Below are positions 25,463-33,955 of a stretch of 64,000 nucleotides of DNA, piece after piece. The position numbers and the translations under genes were made by a program. The stretch covers positions 186,001 to 250,000 of the forward strand of contig JANXOF010000023.1 in NCBI GenBank assembly GCA_025353725.1, read 5' to 3'. Position 1 is the stretch's first letter. Each line of letters opens with the position of its first letter. The notes below the pieces were generated by a model, which did no database searches, was not told where the DNA came from, and saw only the letters and a program-made list of their open reading frames with translations. This DNA is from Polyangiaceae bacterium. Lineage in GTDB: Bacteria; Myxococcota_A; Polyangia; Polyangiales; Polyangiaceae.

Positions 25463-26485
25463 TCACTCCTTCATGAGGTCGTTGATGAGCTCCGTTCCGA
25501 GGGCAAACTCGGGGTGGTAATCGCTCGGTATGTCCATCTTCTCTTCCTCGAGCCACGATTTATCGGCCTCAAGATGGACGCCAATGACTCCGACCTTTCC
25601 GTCGAAGTAAGGGGTCACCAAAGCGGCGGCCGGAGAGGTATTGTCCGCGTGGAAGATGACGCCATTCTTATGTCTGGTCGCCTCGAGATAGCGACCAAAC
25701 ACGCGAACGGAACTCTCGTCTACGTAGAAAGCTGGCCCATTTTGGAAGAAGACCGACTTTGTTACGTCGAGGCCGCTCCATGCAATGTCCATCATTCGCG
25801 CTTTTGCTTCGACGTCGGAGTAACCCATCTCGTGTGCCAGAACGCTTTGCGTGTTGACGAGCAACGCGCCCTTCTCCATTGACCTTGGCAAGAAGTCGAA
25901 GCCTTGAATCGCCTCTTGCGGCGTAGCGTCGGCGTCATTCGTGACGAAGCTACCCGCGAGATACGCTCCGGCACAGATGCCGAGATAGCGACCGCCTGAG
26001 CTCACATAGGATTTGATGAGGTCAAACTCACCACTTTCCGTTAGTGCTTTTTGCATGGCGCCCTCGGAGGGTCCCCCGGGAAACGCAACAAGCGCGATAT
26101 TTTTCCGATTTTCAGACGCGAGCAAGGTCGTAAACCCTCCCGGTCCGACGAGACGAACCTCGAGTTTGCCTGTGCTCGCAGCATTCTTAATGAGGTTCTT
26201 GGCAAGCTCCGTGGACGTGCCGTCGTCGTTCGGTTCCTTCGGATTTTTAGTTTCGATACTTCCAGGCCCGCGGTAGACAAGCACCAAGCGGCGCGTCGAA
26301 GGAGTTGCCGCGGCCGTCGCGCTAAGCGCACCGCCACCGCCTTGTGGAGAATCGTCGGCTACAAGCGTTTTGTCGCACGCCGTGGCGCCACCCGCGACTC
26401 CTCCAATTAGAAACAACCAACGCGCGCATTTCACGACAAGTTGGGATTGAAGGCTCGAGATACCGTCGAAGTGAGGGCTCTTCAT
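25463..26485 (-). CDS. BPL_N / class I amidotransferase-like lipoprotein
   Basis: A 340-residue exported lipoprotein (lipobox GATAC, Cys37). The mature domain has the fold signatures of the biotin-protein-ligase N-terminal/ glutamine amidotransferase-like family. These are LVLVYRGPGS at its start, AFPGGPSEGA, the nucleophile elbow YLGICAGAYLAG (Cys171) and a candidate catalytic His in VIGVHLEAD (about His304). Such domains occur as stand-alone proteins whose substrate is unknown; export as a lipoprotein is unusual. Its last 34 codons are duplicated at 24613-24717. Confidence 0.8.
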   Translation of the reverse strand: MKSPHFDGISSLQSQLVVKCARWLFLIGGVAGGATACDKTLVADDSPQGGGGALSATAAATPSTRRLVLVYRGPGSIETKNPKEPNDDGTSTELAKNLIKNAASTGKLEVRLVGPGGFTTLLASENRKNIALVAFPGGPSEGAMQKALTESGEFDLIKSYVSSGGRYLGICAGAYLAGSFVTNDADATPQEAIQGFDFLPRSMEKGALLVNTQSVLAHEMGYSDVEAKARMMDIAWSGLDVTKSVFFQNGPAFYVDESSVRVFGRYLEATRHKNGVIFHADNTSPAAALVTPYFDGKVGVIGVHLEADKSWLEEEKMDIPSDYHPEFALGTELINDLMKE

Positions 26486-26539
26486 CGCGCAGGCACCTCG
26501 GAGCCAGAACTATGCCGCTATCCCCGCTCCGACCTACGT

Positions 26540-27265
26540 CTAGAAAACGGGTCGATTCGTGGTGGAAAAATCACGAACATCAGGATCACTGGATCGCTGA
26601 AGCTCCATCAGCGAGCCACCGCCACGATCCGCCGAGCGCGCATCGCGTACGGTTTCGCCATCTACCGCATCTGTGGATTCGACCTCGCGCTCAAGGTCAG
26701 CGGAAGAGCCGCCCCCAAGCTCCGCCGACACGCGGACGCGCGTGGGCTCAACAAGCTCGTCGTTTTGCGCACGACCGAGTCGCACCGCGAGCGCGGCCGA
26801 CGCGATGACCGCGAGAAGCCCAGGCCCGTGCTGCGCCTCGACACTCGGTAAAAGGAAAGGAAACGCCTCGAAGGCCGACCATGCAAGGTGCTTCCACGCC
26901 ACGGCGCCAAAAGTACCCATCAGGGCTGCGGCGATCGTGAGTAGCGACGCGGCTCCCTTATCGAAGCGCGCGAACGCACGAAAGCTAAGCGCGAACGGGA
27001 GCGCCCCCACGGCGCCGACAAGCGCAAACCACGGCGGTGCAATACCGATGTGCCAGGCGACGGGAAACGCGACGGCGCTGCCGAACGCGAGCATCACACC
27101 CCACGCGTGGCCTCGGCGCGCGGCCGTCGCGCCGGCGAGGAGCAACACGGAGGCGAGCACCGTGATCCATCGGTCGTACGCCACACTCCGCAAAAGCGTC
27201 GCCGCCCCCACAAGTTGAACGGCGAGCAGCGACAAGCGAAGTCGACGCATATCCATGCGGTCCAT
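26540..27265 (-). CDS. Polytopic membrane protein, unknown
   Basis: About 241 residues. The first two thirds contain five or six hydrophobic segments (for example LSLLAVQLVGAATLL, WITVLASVLLLAGATA, GVMLAFGSAVAFPVAW, WFALVGAVGALPFAL, SLLTIAAALMGTFGAVAW). The C-terminal third is hydrophilic and rich in Arg, Glu and Ser, and so probably cytoplasmic. No transporter family signature is recognised. Several in-frame ATG codons (27265, 27256, 27250) are possible starts. It is divergent from the relic gene at 27414. Confidence 0.6.
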   Translation of the reverse strand: MDRMDMRRLRLSLLAVQLVGAATLLRSVAYDRWITVLASVLLLAGATAARRGHAWGVMLAFGSAVAFPVAWHIGIAPPWFALVGAVGALPFALSFRAFARFDKGAASLLTIAAALMGTFGAVAWKHLAWSAFEAFPFLLPSVEAQHGPGLLAVIASAALAVRLGRAQNDELVEPTRVRVSAELGGGSSADLEREVESTDAVDGETVRDARSADRGGGSLMELQRSSDPDVRDFSTTNRPVF

Positions 27266-27413
27266 CGTAGACCCGCGCACGACACTCGAAAAGCGGTCCT
27301 GGCGCGAGGCCTACGTCTCTCAAGGTGCGATGTACGTCACGACGCACACGGAAGGCTGCGTGCTCGGGAAACTCGTTGAGTCCGACATCTCGCACTGCCA
27401 GAGTCGCCAGCGA

Positions 27414-27945
27414 ATGCGAGTGAAACGTTGTTCGCGCTCGAGGTTCCTCCTCGTGTCGGCGCTCGCTTTCACCTTGCGCTTTTTCGCGCTGACGAGACAC
27501 GCAAGCGCGCAGAAGGCGCTTTGCTTGCATATGACAGAAGACAGCACGTGTCCGGAAACGCGCGCGCTCGGGCCGCACCTTGCGGCACGCGGCTTTCACC
27601 TGGGTGATGCAGACTGCATGGATGTCGACGTGCGCGCGACGACATCCCCGACCGGCGCCGACGCGGAGCTCGTCGTGCGACAGGGCTCGAGCACCGCCAC
27701 TCGGTCCTTCACGGCGTCGACGTGCGCCGACGTCCTCGCGGCCGTCGAGTTTACGCTGACGCTCGCCCTCGAGTCGGCCTCGGACGGAGACTCGCAGCCC
27801 GAAACCCCAGCGCGCCCTGAAGGAACCACGCGCGCGGGCGGCTCGCTCGCACCGCCTCGCACGCCTCAGCCTCTCGCTTGGGCTGTCGGTGCCGGCGCTG
27901 GGTTCTTGTACGGTGCCTCGACGAAGGCGGCGGCTACGCTCGACC
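27414..27945 (+). pseudogene. 5' part of an exported outer-membrane-type protein, fused out of frame
   Basis: From ATG 27414 the frame gives a signal peptide (ending AQA-like at RHASAQKA), then CLHMTEDSTCPETRAL, ELVVRQGSSTATRSF, STCADVLAAVEFTLTLAL and a proline-rich linker into AWAVGAGAGFLYG. In related myxobacterial proteins this last segment begins a C-terminal beta-barrel of about 200 residues. Here the frame then runs into the start of the TPR-like gene at 27946 and becomes nonsense. The barrel is missing, so the gene appears truncated by a deletion near 27930-27945. Confidence 0.55.
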
Positions 27946-28662
27946 ATGACCGCCGTGACCTCAGGTGCGGCGGCGGGCGCGCCTACCGCCGCGGTCGCGA
28001 AGACCGCGAGCCTCGTGATCCTCGCGAAGTGGGTGGTCGCTTCGGTGGTCGTCGTTTCGGGTACGTTGGCGACGGCAAAGGTCGTCTTGCCCGCCAAGGC
28101 GAAACTAAACACGGAGAATCTACATGCAAATCAACCGCCTCCAAAAGCGTCACCGACGCGAGAGGCCGCTCCGCTCACCCCGCGTCTCGTAGCGACTACG
28201 GAGCCGTCGCCTACGCCCGTGAACCCTCAACCTCGAAACAAAGTCCGTCCGCCGCAGGTCACGGAGTCAGAATCGCCCTTTCGTGAGCTACCTGTCGCGG
28301 CGGAACGCGACGCCAGCCCTGCGGGGGCGAGCCAGGCGCCACCTTCGCGCGCCGATGATTTACGTCCCAAGCGAACGTCCATCACGGAGGAGATCGCACT
28401 TCTCGACCGCGCTCGACGTCTGCTCGCGAGGGGCCAAGGGGTCGCGTCCGTCGAGGCTATCGACGCGTATCAGCGCGCGTTCCCAACAGGCGTGCTCGTC
28501 GAGGAGGCGACGGCGCTCGAAGTCGAGGCGCGGGCCACCGCCGGAGACCACGAACGCGCACGCGCCGTGGGCGATCGCTTTTTGGAGCTTTATCCGAAGA
28601 GCCCGCTCGTACCGCGCGTCGTTCGAGCGCTAGGGTCTGGCGCTCCGCCTTTGTCACATTGA
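27946..28662 (+). CDS. Truncated membrane-anchored TPR-like protein
   Basis: About 238 residues from ATG 27946. One membrane helix (ASLVILAKWVVASVVVVSG, about residues 17-37) follows a Gly/Ala-rich start. A Pro/Glu-rich linker then leads to a C-terminal pair of helix-turn-helix repeats (EEIALLDRARRLLARGQG, AIDAYQRAFPTGVLVEEA, RARAVGDRFLELYPKSP) of TPR type. Similar proteins in related genomes usually have about 40 extra N-terminal residues and follow an ECF sigma gene. Here the N terminus appears replaced by the deletion junction with the gene at 27414. The stop overlaps the next start by 1 nt. Confidence 0.55.
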   Translation: MTAVTSGAAAGAPTAAVAKTASLVILAKWVVASVVVVSGTLATAKVVLPAKAKLNTENLHANQPPPKASPTREAAPLTPRLVATTEPSPTPVNPQPRNKVRPPQVTESESPFRELPVAAERDASPAGASQAPPSRADDLRPKRTSITEEIALLDRARRLLARGQGVASVEAIDAYQRAFPTGVLVEEATALEVEARATAGDHERARAVGDRFLELYPKSPLVPRVVRALGSGAPPLSH

Positions 28663-29672
28663 TGCGTTGCATACGCGGGCGAGGCGGAGCACTTGGCGCT
28701 CTCGGAGTCGTCGCCCTCTGCGCGTGCCAATCCGACATTCAGCTCGGACGTCCGGACATCGCCTCGGTCACGCCTCCAACCGTAGGCGTGGTCGACGTAC
28801 CGAAGCGATGTCCGGGCATCGCGTCACGGAGTGTCGTCGCGGTCGCGGAGCCCTCGTGGGGGGATTTCCGCGCCGTGGTCATCGGCGGCGGAACGCTCTA
28901 CGCGCTCTTTGCGCGCCGCGAGACGACGGAGGGCGTGATAGCGCGCGTACCGACTTCGGGAGGGACACTCACACAGCTCGCTCGCGTCGGGCTCGATCCC
29001 TCGGCGCTCGCGATCGCTCCGGACGCCTCCTTCGTTTTCGCGTCGGCACGAGGAAGTTCGCAAGTGTTTCGCGTCGACAGCATGGGTACCGCCTCGGTCT
29101 CGGACGCACGTGGCCCGCCCTCCGCCATCGTCGCCGACGACCACGGCGGCGCATTTTGGACCATACCTTCAAACGACAGCGTCGCAGGGTGGGACTTCGC
29201 GCGCGGCGCGCCGTCGGTCTTGGCGACCTCACCGCGGCCTAGCTCCCTCGTGCGCGCGGGCGACACGCTCTACCTCCGAGGCAACCTCTCGCTAAGCGCG
29301 TTCGCGCCCGGCCGTGATGCCGCCCGGCGCGAGATCGCTTCGCGATGCGATGCGGGCACGCCGGCTATCGACGGCACGTTCGTGTACTGCGCCGAATCGG
29401 GGAGCATCACCCGCGTCGACCGTGTGACAGGAGAAGCCGTAAACGTCGCCACCGACCAGCGCGGTGCGGGAGACGTGGTCCTCGGTGCCGGTCGCGTATT
29501 TTGGCGAACGACGCCAACGCCGAGCCAAAGCTTGGTCATGGCGCTTCCGCTGGATGGCGTCAGCGGACCAACGGTGGTCGACACCAGCGGCCCAAGCGCG
29601 TTGCTACTCGGCGTTGACGGCTGCGACCTCTACTTCACCTCGGGGCGTTCGATGATTCGGCGAGGGCTCTGA
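28662..29672 (+). CDS. Lipoprotein with a beta-propeller-like repeat region
   Basis: A 336-residue lipoprotein (lipobox LCAC). The mature part has six or seven short repeats of about 40 residues of the type xVxxDxxxVFxxxxG...VxRVxxxGG (for example GTLYALFARRETT, ALAIAPDASFVFASARGSSQ, GTFVYCAESGSITRVD, GRVFWRTTPTPS), typical of small NHL/Kelch-like propellers in myxobacterial surface proteins. No catalytic motif is seen; a binding or structural role is likely. ATG 28662 shares one base with the stop of the previous gene. Confidence 0.7.
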   Translation: MRCIRGRGGALGALGVVALCACQSDIQLGRPDIASVTPPTVGVVDVPKRCPGIASRSVVAVAEPSWGDFRAVVIGGGTLYALFARRETTEGVIARVPTSGGTLTQLARVGLDPSALAIAPDASFVFASARGSSQVFRVDSMGTASVSDARGPPSAIVADDHGGAFWTIPSNDSVAGWDFARGAPSVLATSPRPSSLVRAGDTLYLRGNLSLSAFAPGRDAARREIASRCDAGTPAIDGTFVYCAESGSITRVDRVTGEAVNVATDQRGAGDVVLGAGRVFWRTTPTPSQSLVMALPLDGVSGPTVVDTSGPSALLLGVDGCDLYFTSGRSMIRRGL

Positions 29673-29793
29673 AGCGATCTTCGGCGCACGCGGCGCACGG
29701 TCGATTTCGCGATCGCATCGCATGGGTGCCGGACACTCACTCGCACGGCGCCCAACCGCCGTGACTTCGTTTCGCTTCAGAGGAGTGAGTTCT

Positions 29794-30315
29794 ATGAAAA
29801 AGGTTGTCTTTCCCGTCGCTTGCGCCGTCGGTCTTTTCCTTGCCGCGTGTCTTACCGCCCCCGATGAACCCGCGGCCGTCGTAAGCGGCCTGCTGTCGTG
29901 CGAGCCAGGCAAGCTCGCCTTCAACGGCGCGTGTCGCTCGACGTGCACGACCAGCGCCCAATGCGCGTCGCCTAACACGTGCATGACCGTGTCGGCGGGC
30001 GCGGCACTGTGCCTGGACTACGCCGCGTGCGCGTACCTCGGAAGTGACACGGAGTGCTCACGCGTGTCCTACGGCGGATATGGGAGCTACCACGCGTATG
30101 GGCATTCGAGTTCGTCCGCGTCGTACCCGACCGCTACGGGGTACGGCTCGAATGAGCCGCTTGGGTGCGGAGGAAACGCGACATGGCAGGTGGCGTCGCC
30201 TTCGGCTGTCAATGATCCGAAGTGCGGCGAACCCCACCGCGTCGTCCGATGCCAGAACGTCGGCAACCAGTGCGGTCTCGTCTCCGGCACCACGATAGAC
30301 ATCGCCGATCGCTGA
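29794..30315 (+). CDS. Small Cys-rich lipoprotein
   Basis: A 173-residue lipoprotein with a strong AGGAG ribosome site 8 nt before ATG 29794 and the lipobox LAAC. The N-terminal half is a Cys-rich module (LLSCEPGKLAFNGACRSTC, then TSAQCASPNTCM) like those in myxobacterial secreted proteins. The middle is a Gly/Ser/Tyr-rich segment (GGYGSYHAYGHSSSS), and the end has further paired cysteines (VVRCQNVGNQCG). It is probably disulfide-stabilised at the cell surface. The function is unknown. Confidence 0.75.
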   Translation: MKKVVFPVACAVGLFLAACLTAPDEPAAVVSGLLSCEPGKLAFNGACRSTCTTSAQCASPNTCMTVSAGAALCLDYAACAYLGSDTECSRVSYGGYGSYHAYGHSSSSASYPTATGYGSNEPLGCGGNATWQVASPSAVNDPKCGEPHRVVRCQNVGNQCGLVSGTTIDIADR

Positions 30316-30323
30316 ACATTCCA

Positions 30324-31898
30324 ATGCCTACGAGCCGGCCCACCTCCACGAACCCGAGCGACCTCACGTCTCGCATTCTCCTGGGCGTCGCCGCACTGGC
30401 GAGTGTGGTGCCGCTTTTCTGCGCGCGACATTTGCCGATGTCAGACCTGCCGGAGCACATCGCCACCATGGCGACCCTCCGCCACTGGAGTGATGTCGAC
30501 TGGGCGAATCGCGTCTACTTCCAAATTGCAGGAGTTGGAGAGACGCCGTATTAGCTTTATCATGTGGCCGGCGCGCTGCTCTCGGTCGTAACCGGAAGTG
30601 CCGAGCGCGCGAATCTCTTTTTGCTCGCCGCGGTCGGCCTTGCTTATCCGTACGCGCTGCGCTCGCTCTTAGGCGCACTTGGTCGCGACACACGCCTCGC
30701 GATCTTCGGTTGCGCGCTTTTCTGGAGTCAAAACCTCACGGTGGGCCTACTCAACTTTGTAGCCTCCGTGCCACTCGTCCTTTTCGGACTTGCCGAGGTC
30801 GTGCGGCAGGCGTCGAAACCGACATGGAGACGCGGCGTCGGTCTCGCGGCTCTCACGGTCGCGATTCTCTATCTTCACCTGAGCGCGTTCGCGCTTTTCG
30901 TCGCGCAGGGCGTGGTTCTGATGTGGCTCCTGCCGACGCCGCACGACGCGGCGACGGTACGCGTGGAGCTCGTGGAGCGAATGCGCTCTCTGCCGCGCAG
31001 AGTGGCGTGGCTTACGCCGGCGATAGCCTGTTTAGGCGTGATTCTAACTGCCGGGCGTGCAGGCGCTGCGGCTACCGCGGATGACGGAATCGAGTATGCG
31101 CCTCGACTTGAACTCGTTCGCCAGCTGCCGATTTGGCTCTTCGACTGCTTTCGGTCGCGGGTCGACGACATTCTCGGTGGTTCACTGCTCGTGGTCCTCG
31201 TCGCACTCCTCGTCGCAGCACAGCCTTTGGTCTCGTTCGCGGAAAAGTGGCAACGCTTATGCGTCCGCGCTCTTTTCGTCATCGCGACTCTAGCGTATTT
31301 CGCAATGCCCTCTCGGGTCGGCGCGTATGCGCTTCTCTTGGACGTTCGCATGACGACCTTCGTCGCATTTTCCGCCATCCTACTGCCTCGCCCTCGGGGC
31401 GACTTTCGGGGCTCGGTTCCCCTCGCGCTGGCGGGCGCGCTGTCTTTGGCGATGGCCGCGAACGTAGCGCACGAAGTTCGCGCATTCGAGCGCGACGAGG
31501 TAGGTAATTTCGACGACTTGCTTCGTGCGATGCCGCGCGGAAAGCGACTCTTATCGCTTAACTTCGAGCCGCGCTCGATGCACGTGAATGTGAATCCGTT
31601 CGGCTATTTCGGAAGCTACTACCGCGCGCGCTACGGCGGCGTCGCTTCGTTCTCATTCAACGAGATCCCGCATTGGCCGGTGCAATACCGACGCGATGCG
31701 AGACCTCCCGGGCAACCTGAAAGCGGCGTCACCTGGGGCAATCCGTGCATGTTCCGCAACTCTCGCGACGGCGCATACTTCGATTACCTGCTCGTTCACG
31801 CGGCTCGCAACCCGATGGACGACGCGCCGCCCGGTCCAACGTGGGAACGAATCGGCTCGTCGCGGGCGTTTCACCTTTATCGGCGGACCGATGGATAA
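30324..31898 (+). pseudogene. Polytopic membrane protein interrupted by an in-frame TAG
   Basis: A single frame from ATG 30324 to 31898 (524 codons) encodes a membrane protein of 9-11 helices, broken only by TAG at 30552-30554. Before the stop is HLPMSDLPEHIATMATL ... YFQIAGVGETPY, and after it the frame continues naturally with LYHVAGALLSVVTG. The N-terminal acidic DLPEH segment after the first helix is reminiscent of GT-C type membrane glycosyltransferases, but that is inference. A CAG or TGG to TAG change would explain it. It could be a recent nonsense mutation, a sequencing error or a suppressed stop. Confidence 0.7.
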
Positions 31899-31970
31899 AA
31901 CCGCCCGGGCGAAGCCGATCGCAGTCTTTGCATGTAATACGCAATTAATCGTAAGGGTGCCTCTGACCTT

Positions 31971-33617
31971 TTACACCGAGGCGATAAGGACCACGTTCAA
32001 TCCGTCGATCGATGCTTTGAGCAGCGCGGGAAGGGCGGCCTTCCAAGCGGCCCAGCCCACCGGTTCCGGCACTCCCTTGTCAATTTTGAACTGACCGCTG
32101 ACCCACACGGACGCCGTGCTCGGCGTCGCGGTCTTGAAGAACTCCGTCACGTCGAGGGACACGGAAAGGAGGTTCTTGCTGTGCGCGGCGTGGGCGCCGG
32201 AAACGCCGTGGCTGAAGAACGAGATGTCCCCTAGCTCGCGTACGCGTGGGATGGCACCGGGTTTAAGATCCGCCTCGGCGACGCGCATGGCGACGTGCAC
32301 CGAATTACGGACGGCCTCATCCGTCGGAATTGGAATATTTTCGATAACCAGAGTCATCGTCCCCTGTCCGTTGGAGGCCTTGAACGCGTCAATGACAGCC
32401 TGGGCTTCGGCGATCTTGATCTTGGCGGTAAATGTGGTGTCGGAAACAGCCTTTCTTTCCTCAATAAAGTCAACGCGCGTAATCGACTGCGTTAGCCGAA
32501 CCGCAGAGGCGCTGAACGGGGGAGGCTGCACGGGGTCGGTGTCATAAACGACACCTTTGGCGAATTCACTTTTTGCAATCTTGAACTGCTTCGAATCGAG
32601 GACATCGTTTGGCTTGTTGCCCGTATGAACCACGTCCGTACCTCGCTGATCCGCTTGAAGTACAATCGCAAAGTTTTTCCAGTATTCGCGATAGTCGCCA
32701 GCGATCCCGGCGACGATAAGGTCACTGGGCTTGGGAACGGTCGGACCGACGAGCGAGGTCGTGGCTTTCGGGTCGTACGGAAGCGGATCCTGCTTCAACT
32801 CGGCGCGCTTGGTCATCCACATATTCCAAAGGCGGTCGACGTTGCAGTGGTGAAGCCAAAAAATGGGGTCGAGCGGCGAAAGAAACGATGCCATGTTGCC
32901 AGCAAGCGTTCGGTGGACGTAATTGTGCGGCGTCGCCTCGATAATGCCGGACGTCCTTCCATCCTGCATGCCGTTCGTCCCTTTTGAGGGGAACGAGCCA
33001 AACGCGTAGAAGTTCACGGTGGCCATAAGTCGGTCGACAACCGGTTGACCAACAGAGCCTGTCGCTGAGTTATCGAGCGTGGTCACCACGCGCGCGAGCG
33101 CGAGCTGCCGCGTTGCTTTATGGAGAACCTTGGGGTCGAGTTCAGTATTAAAAAACTCCGTGGGGACGGCCGGGTTCACGGTCCAGTCCCAGTACGGAAG
33201 CGCGAAGGTCGCCGCGGCGTCCGCGGTCGCGGGGTTGTTCGTTAGGACACGAACGAGTTCGCTTTCGTAAAAGGCAAGGTACACGCGATGCCAGGGAAGG
33301 AAAAACCAGTTCGAGTGCGGGCACGAATTCTGGTGCACCCACGCGAGCCTCTGAAACTGCGTCGTATATTCTTTGCCCGTAATTTTCTCTTTGTTGAGCA
33401 GGTCCACGGCGACGCGATACAGGTCTTTCTCGACGGTCGTGAGCTTGTGCCACGACTTCCGCTGACGGAGCGTGCCGCCGGCGGTGAGGTCGTCGTCCGT
33501 CGAGCTCGAACCGTCCGTCCCCACGCACCCTTCGAGAAGCCCGGCAAATGCCACGGACGCAATGCCGGTAGCTGACCATTGGAGGAATTCGCGACGGCGT
33601 GGGTTAAACTTGCTCAT
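31971..33617 (-). CDS. Tyrosinase, Tat-exported lipoprotein
   Basis: A 548-residue copper oxidase that would oxidise phenols to quinones in the periplasm or outside the cell. The N terminus is a Tat signal (RRREFLQW) ending in the lipobox LLEGC (Cys31). CuA ligands are His95/His101 and His110 in HSNWFFLPWHRVYL. CuB ligands are His231 and His235 in TPHNYVHRTL and His257 in DPIFWLHHCNVDRLW. All six histidines are present. A C-terminal beta domain of about 200 residues follows, like the shielding domain of larger tyrosinases. ATG 33617 is chosen because it begins the Tat motif. Confidence 0.92.
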   Translation of the reverse strand: MSKFNPRRREFLQWSATGIASVAFAGLLEGCVGTDGSSSTDDDLTAGGTLRQRKSWHKLTTVEKDLYRVAVDLLNKEKITGKEYTTQFQRLAWVHQNSCPHSNWFFLPWHRVYLAFYESELVRVLTNNPATADAAATFALPYWDWTVNPAVPTEFFNTELDPKVLHKATRQLALARVVTTLDNSATGSVGQPVVDRLMATVNFYAFGSFPSKGTNGMQDGRTSGIIEATPHNYVHRTLAGNMASFLSPLDPIFWLHHCNVDRLWNMWMTKRAELKQDPLPYDPKATTSLVGPTVPKPSDLIVAGIAGDYREYWKNFAIVLQADQRGTDVVHTGNKPNDVLDSKQFKIAKSEFAKGVVYDTDPVQPPPFSASAVRLTQSITRVDFIEERKAVSDTTFTAKIKIAEAQAVIDAFKASNGQGTMTLVIENIPIPTDEAVRNSVHVAMRVAEADLKPGAIPRVRELGDISFFSHGVSGAHAAHSKNLLSVSLDVTEFFKTATPSTASVWVSGQFKIDKGVPEPVGWAAWKAALPALLKASIDGLNVVLIASV

Positions 33618-33955
33618 GATGCTCTCGCTTTGGCGTGTGAGTGGGTGGTGATGTCGGGCAGGAATCCCCACCGCGGTGCACACCCACTGCTGCTGCAGAC
33701 TTCGGACCACGTCGACTCACGCCTCGGTGACAGGTCGACCGAGGGGCCGAGACCCCCCGAATCGCGCGACGCCGGGCTCGAAATCCGAACAGAATCGAAG
33801 ACACGCGCGACGCAAGCTCCCCTCGCGCGTTGCGTTTGGAGGGAGGGCAAACGGTGGCCGTTCACGACGTGACGAGGATTCGCGGCGATCCAGTCGAAGG
33901 CGCGGGTGATCCACTGTGGGTGCTGTTTTTCGCTGACCTGAGGTAAACCTCCCTC
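33618..33955. other. Intergenic region, possible weak gene relic
   Basis: About 340 bp between two divergently placed exported proteins. A short protein-like stretch on the minus strand (around 33865-33930, reading KQHPQWITRAFDWIAANPRH) has normal composition but no start, family signature or longer frame. Otherwise no gene, repeat or clear promoter is seen. Confidence 0.35.
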
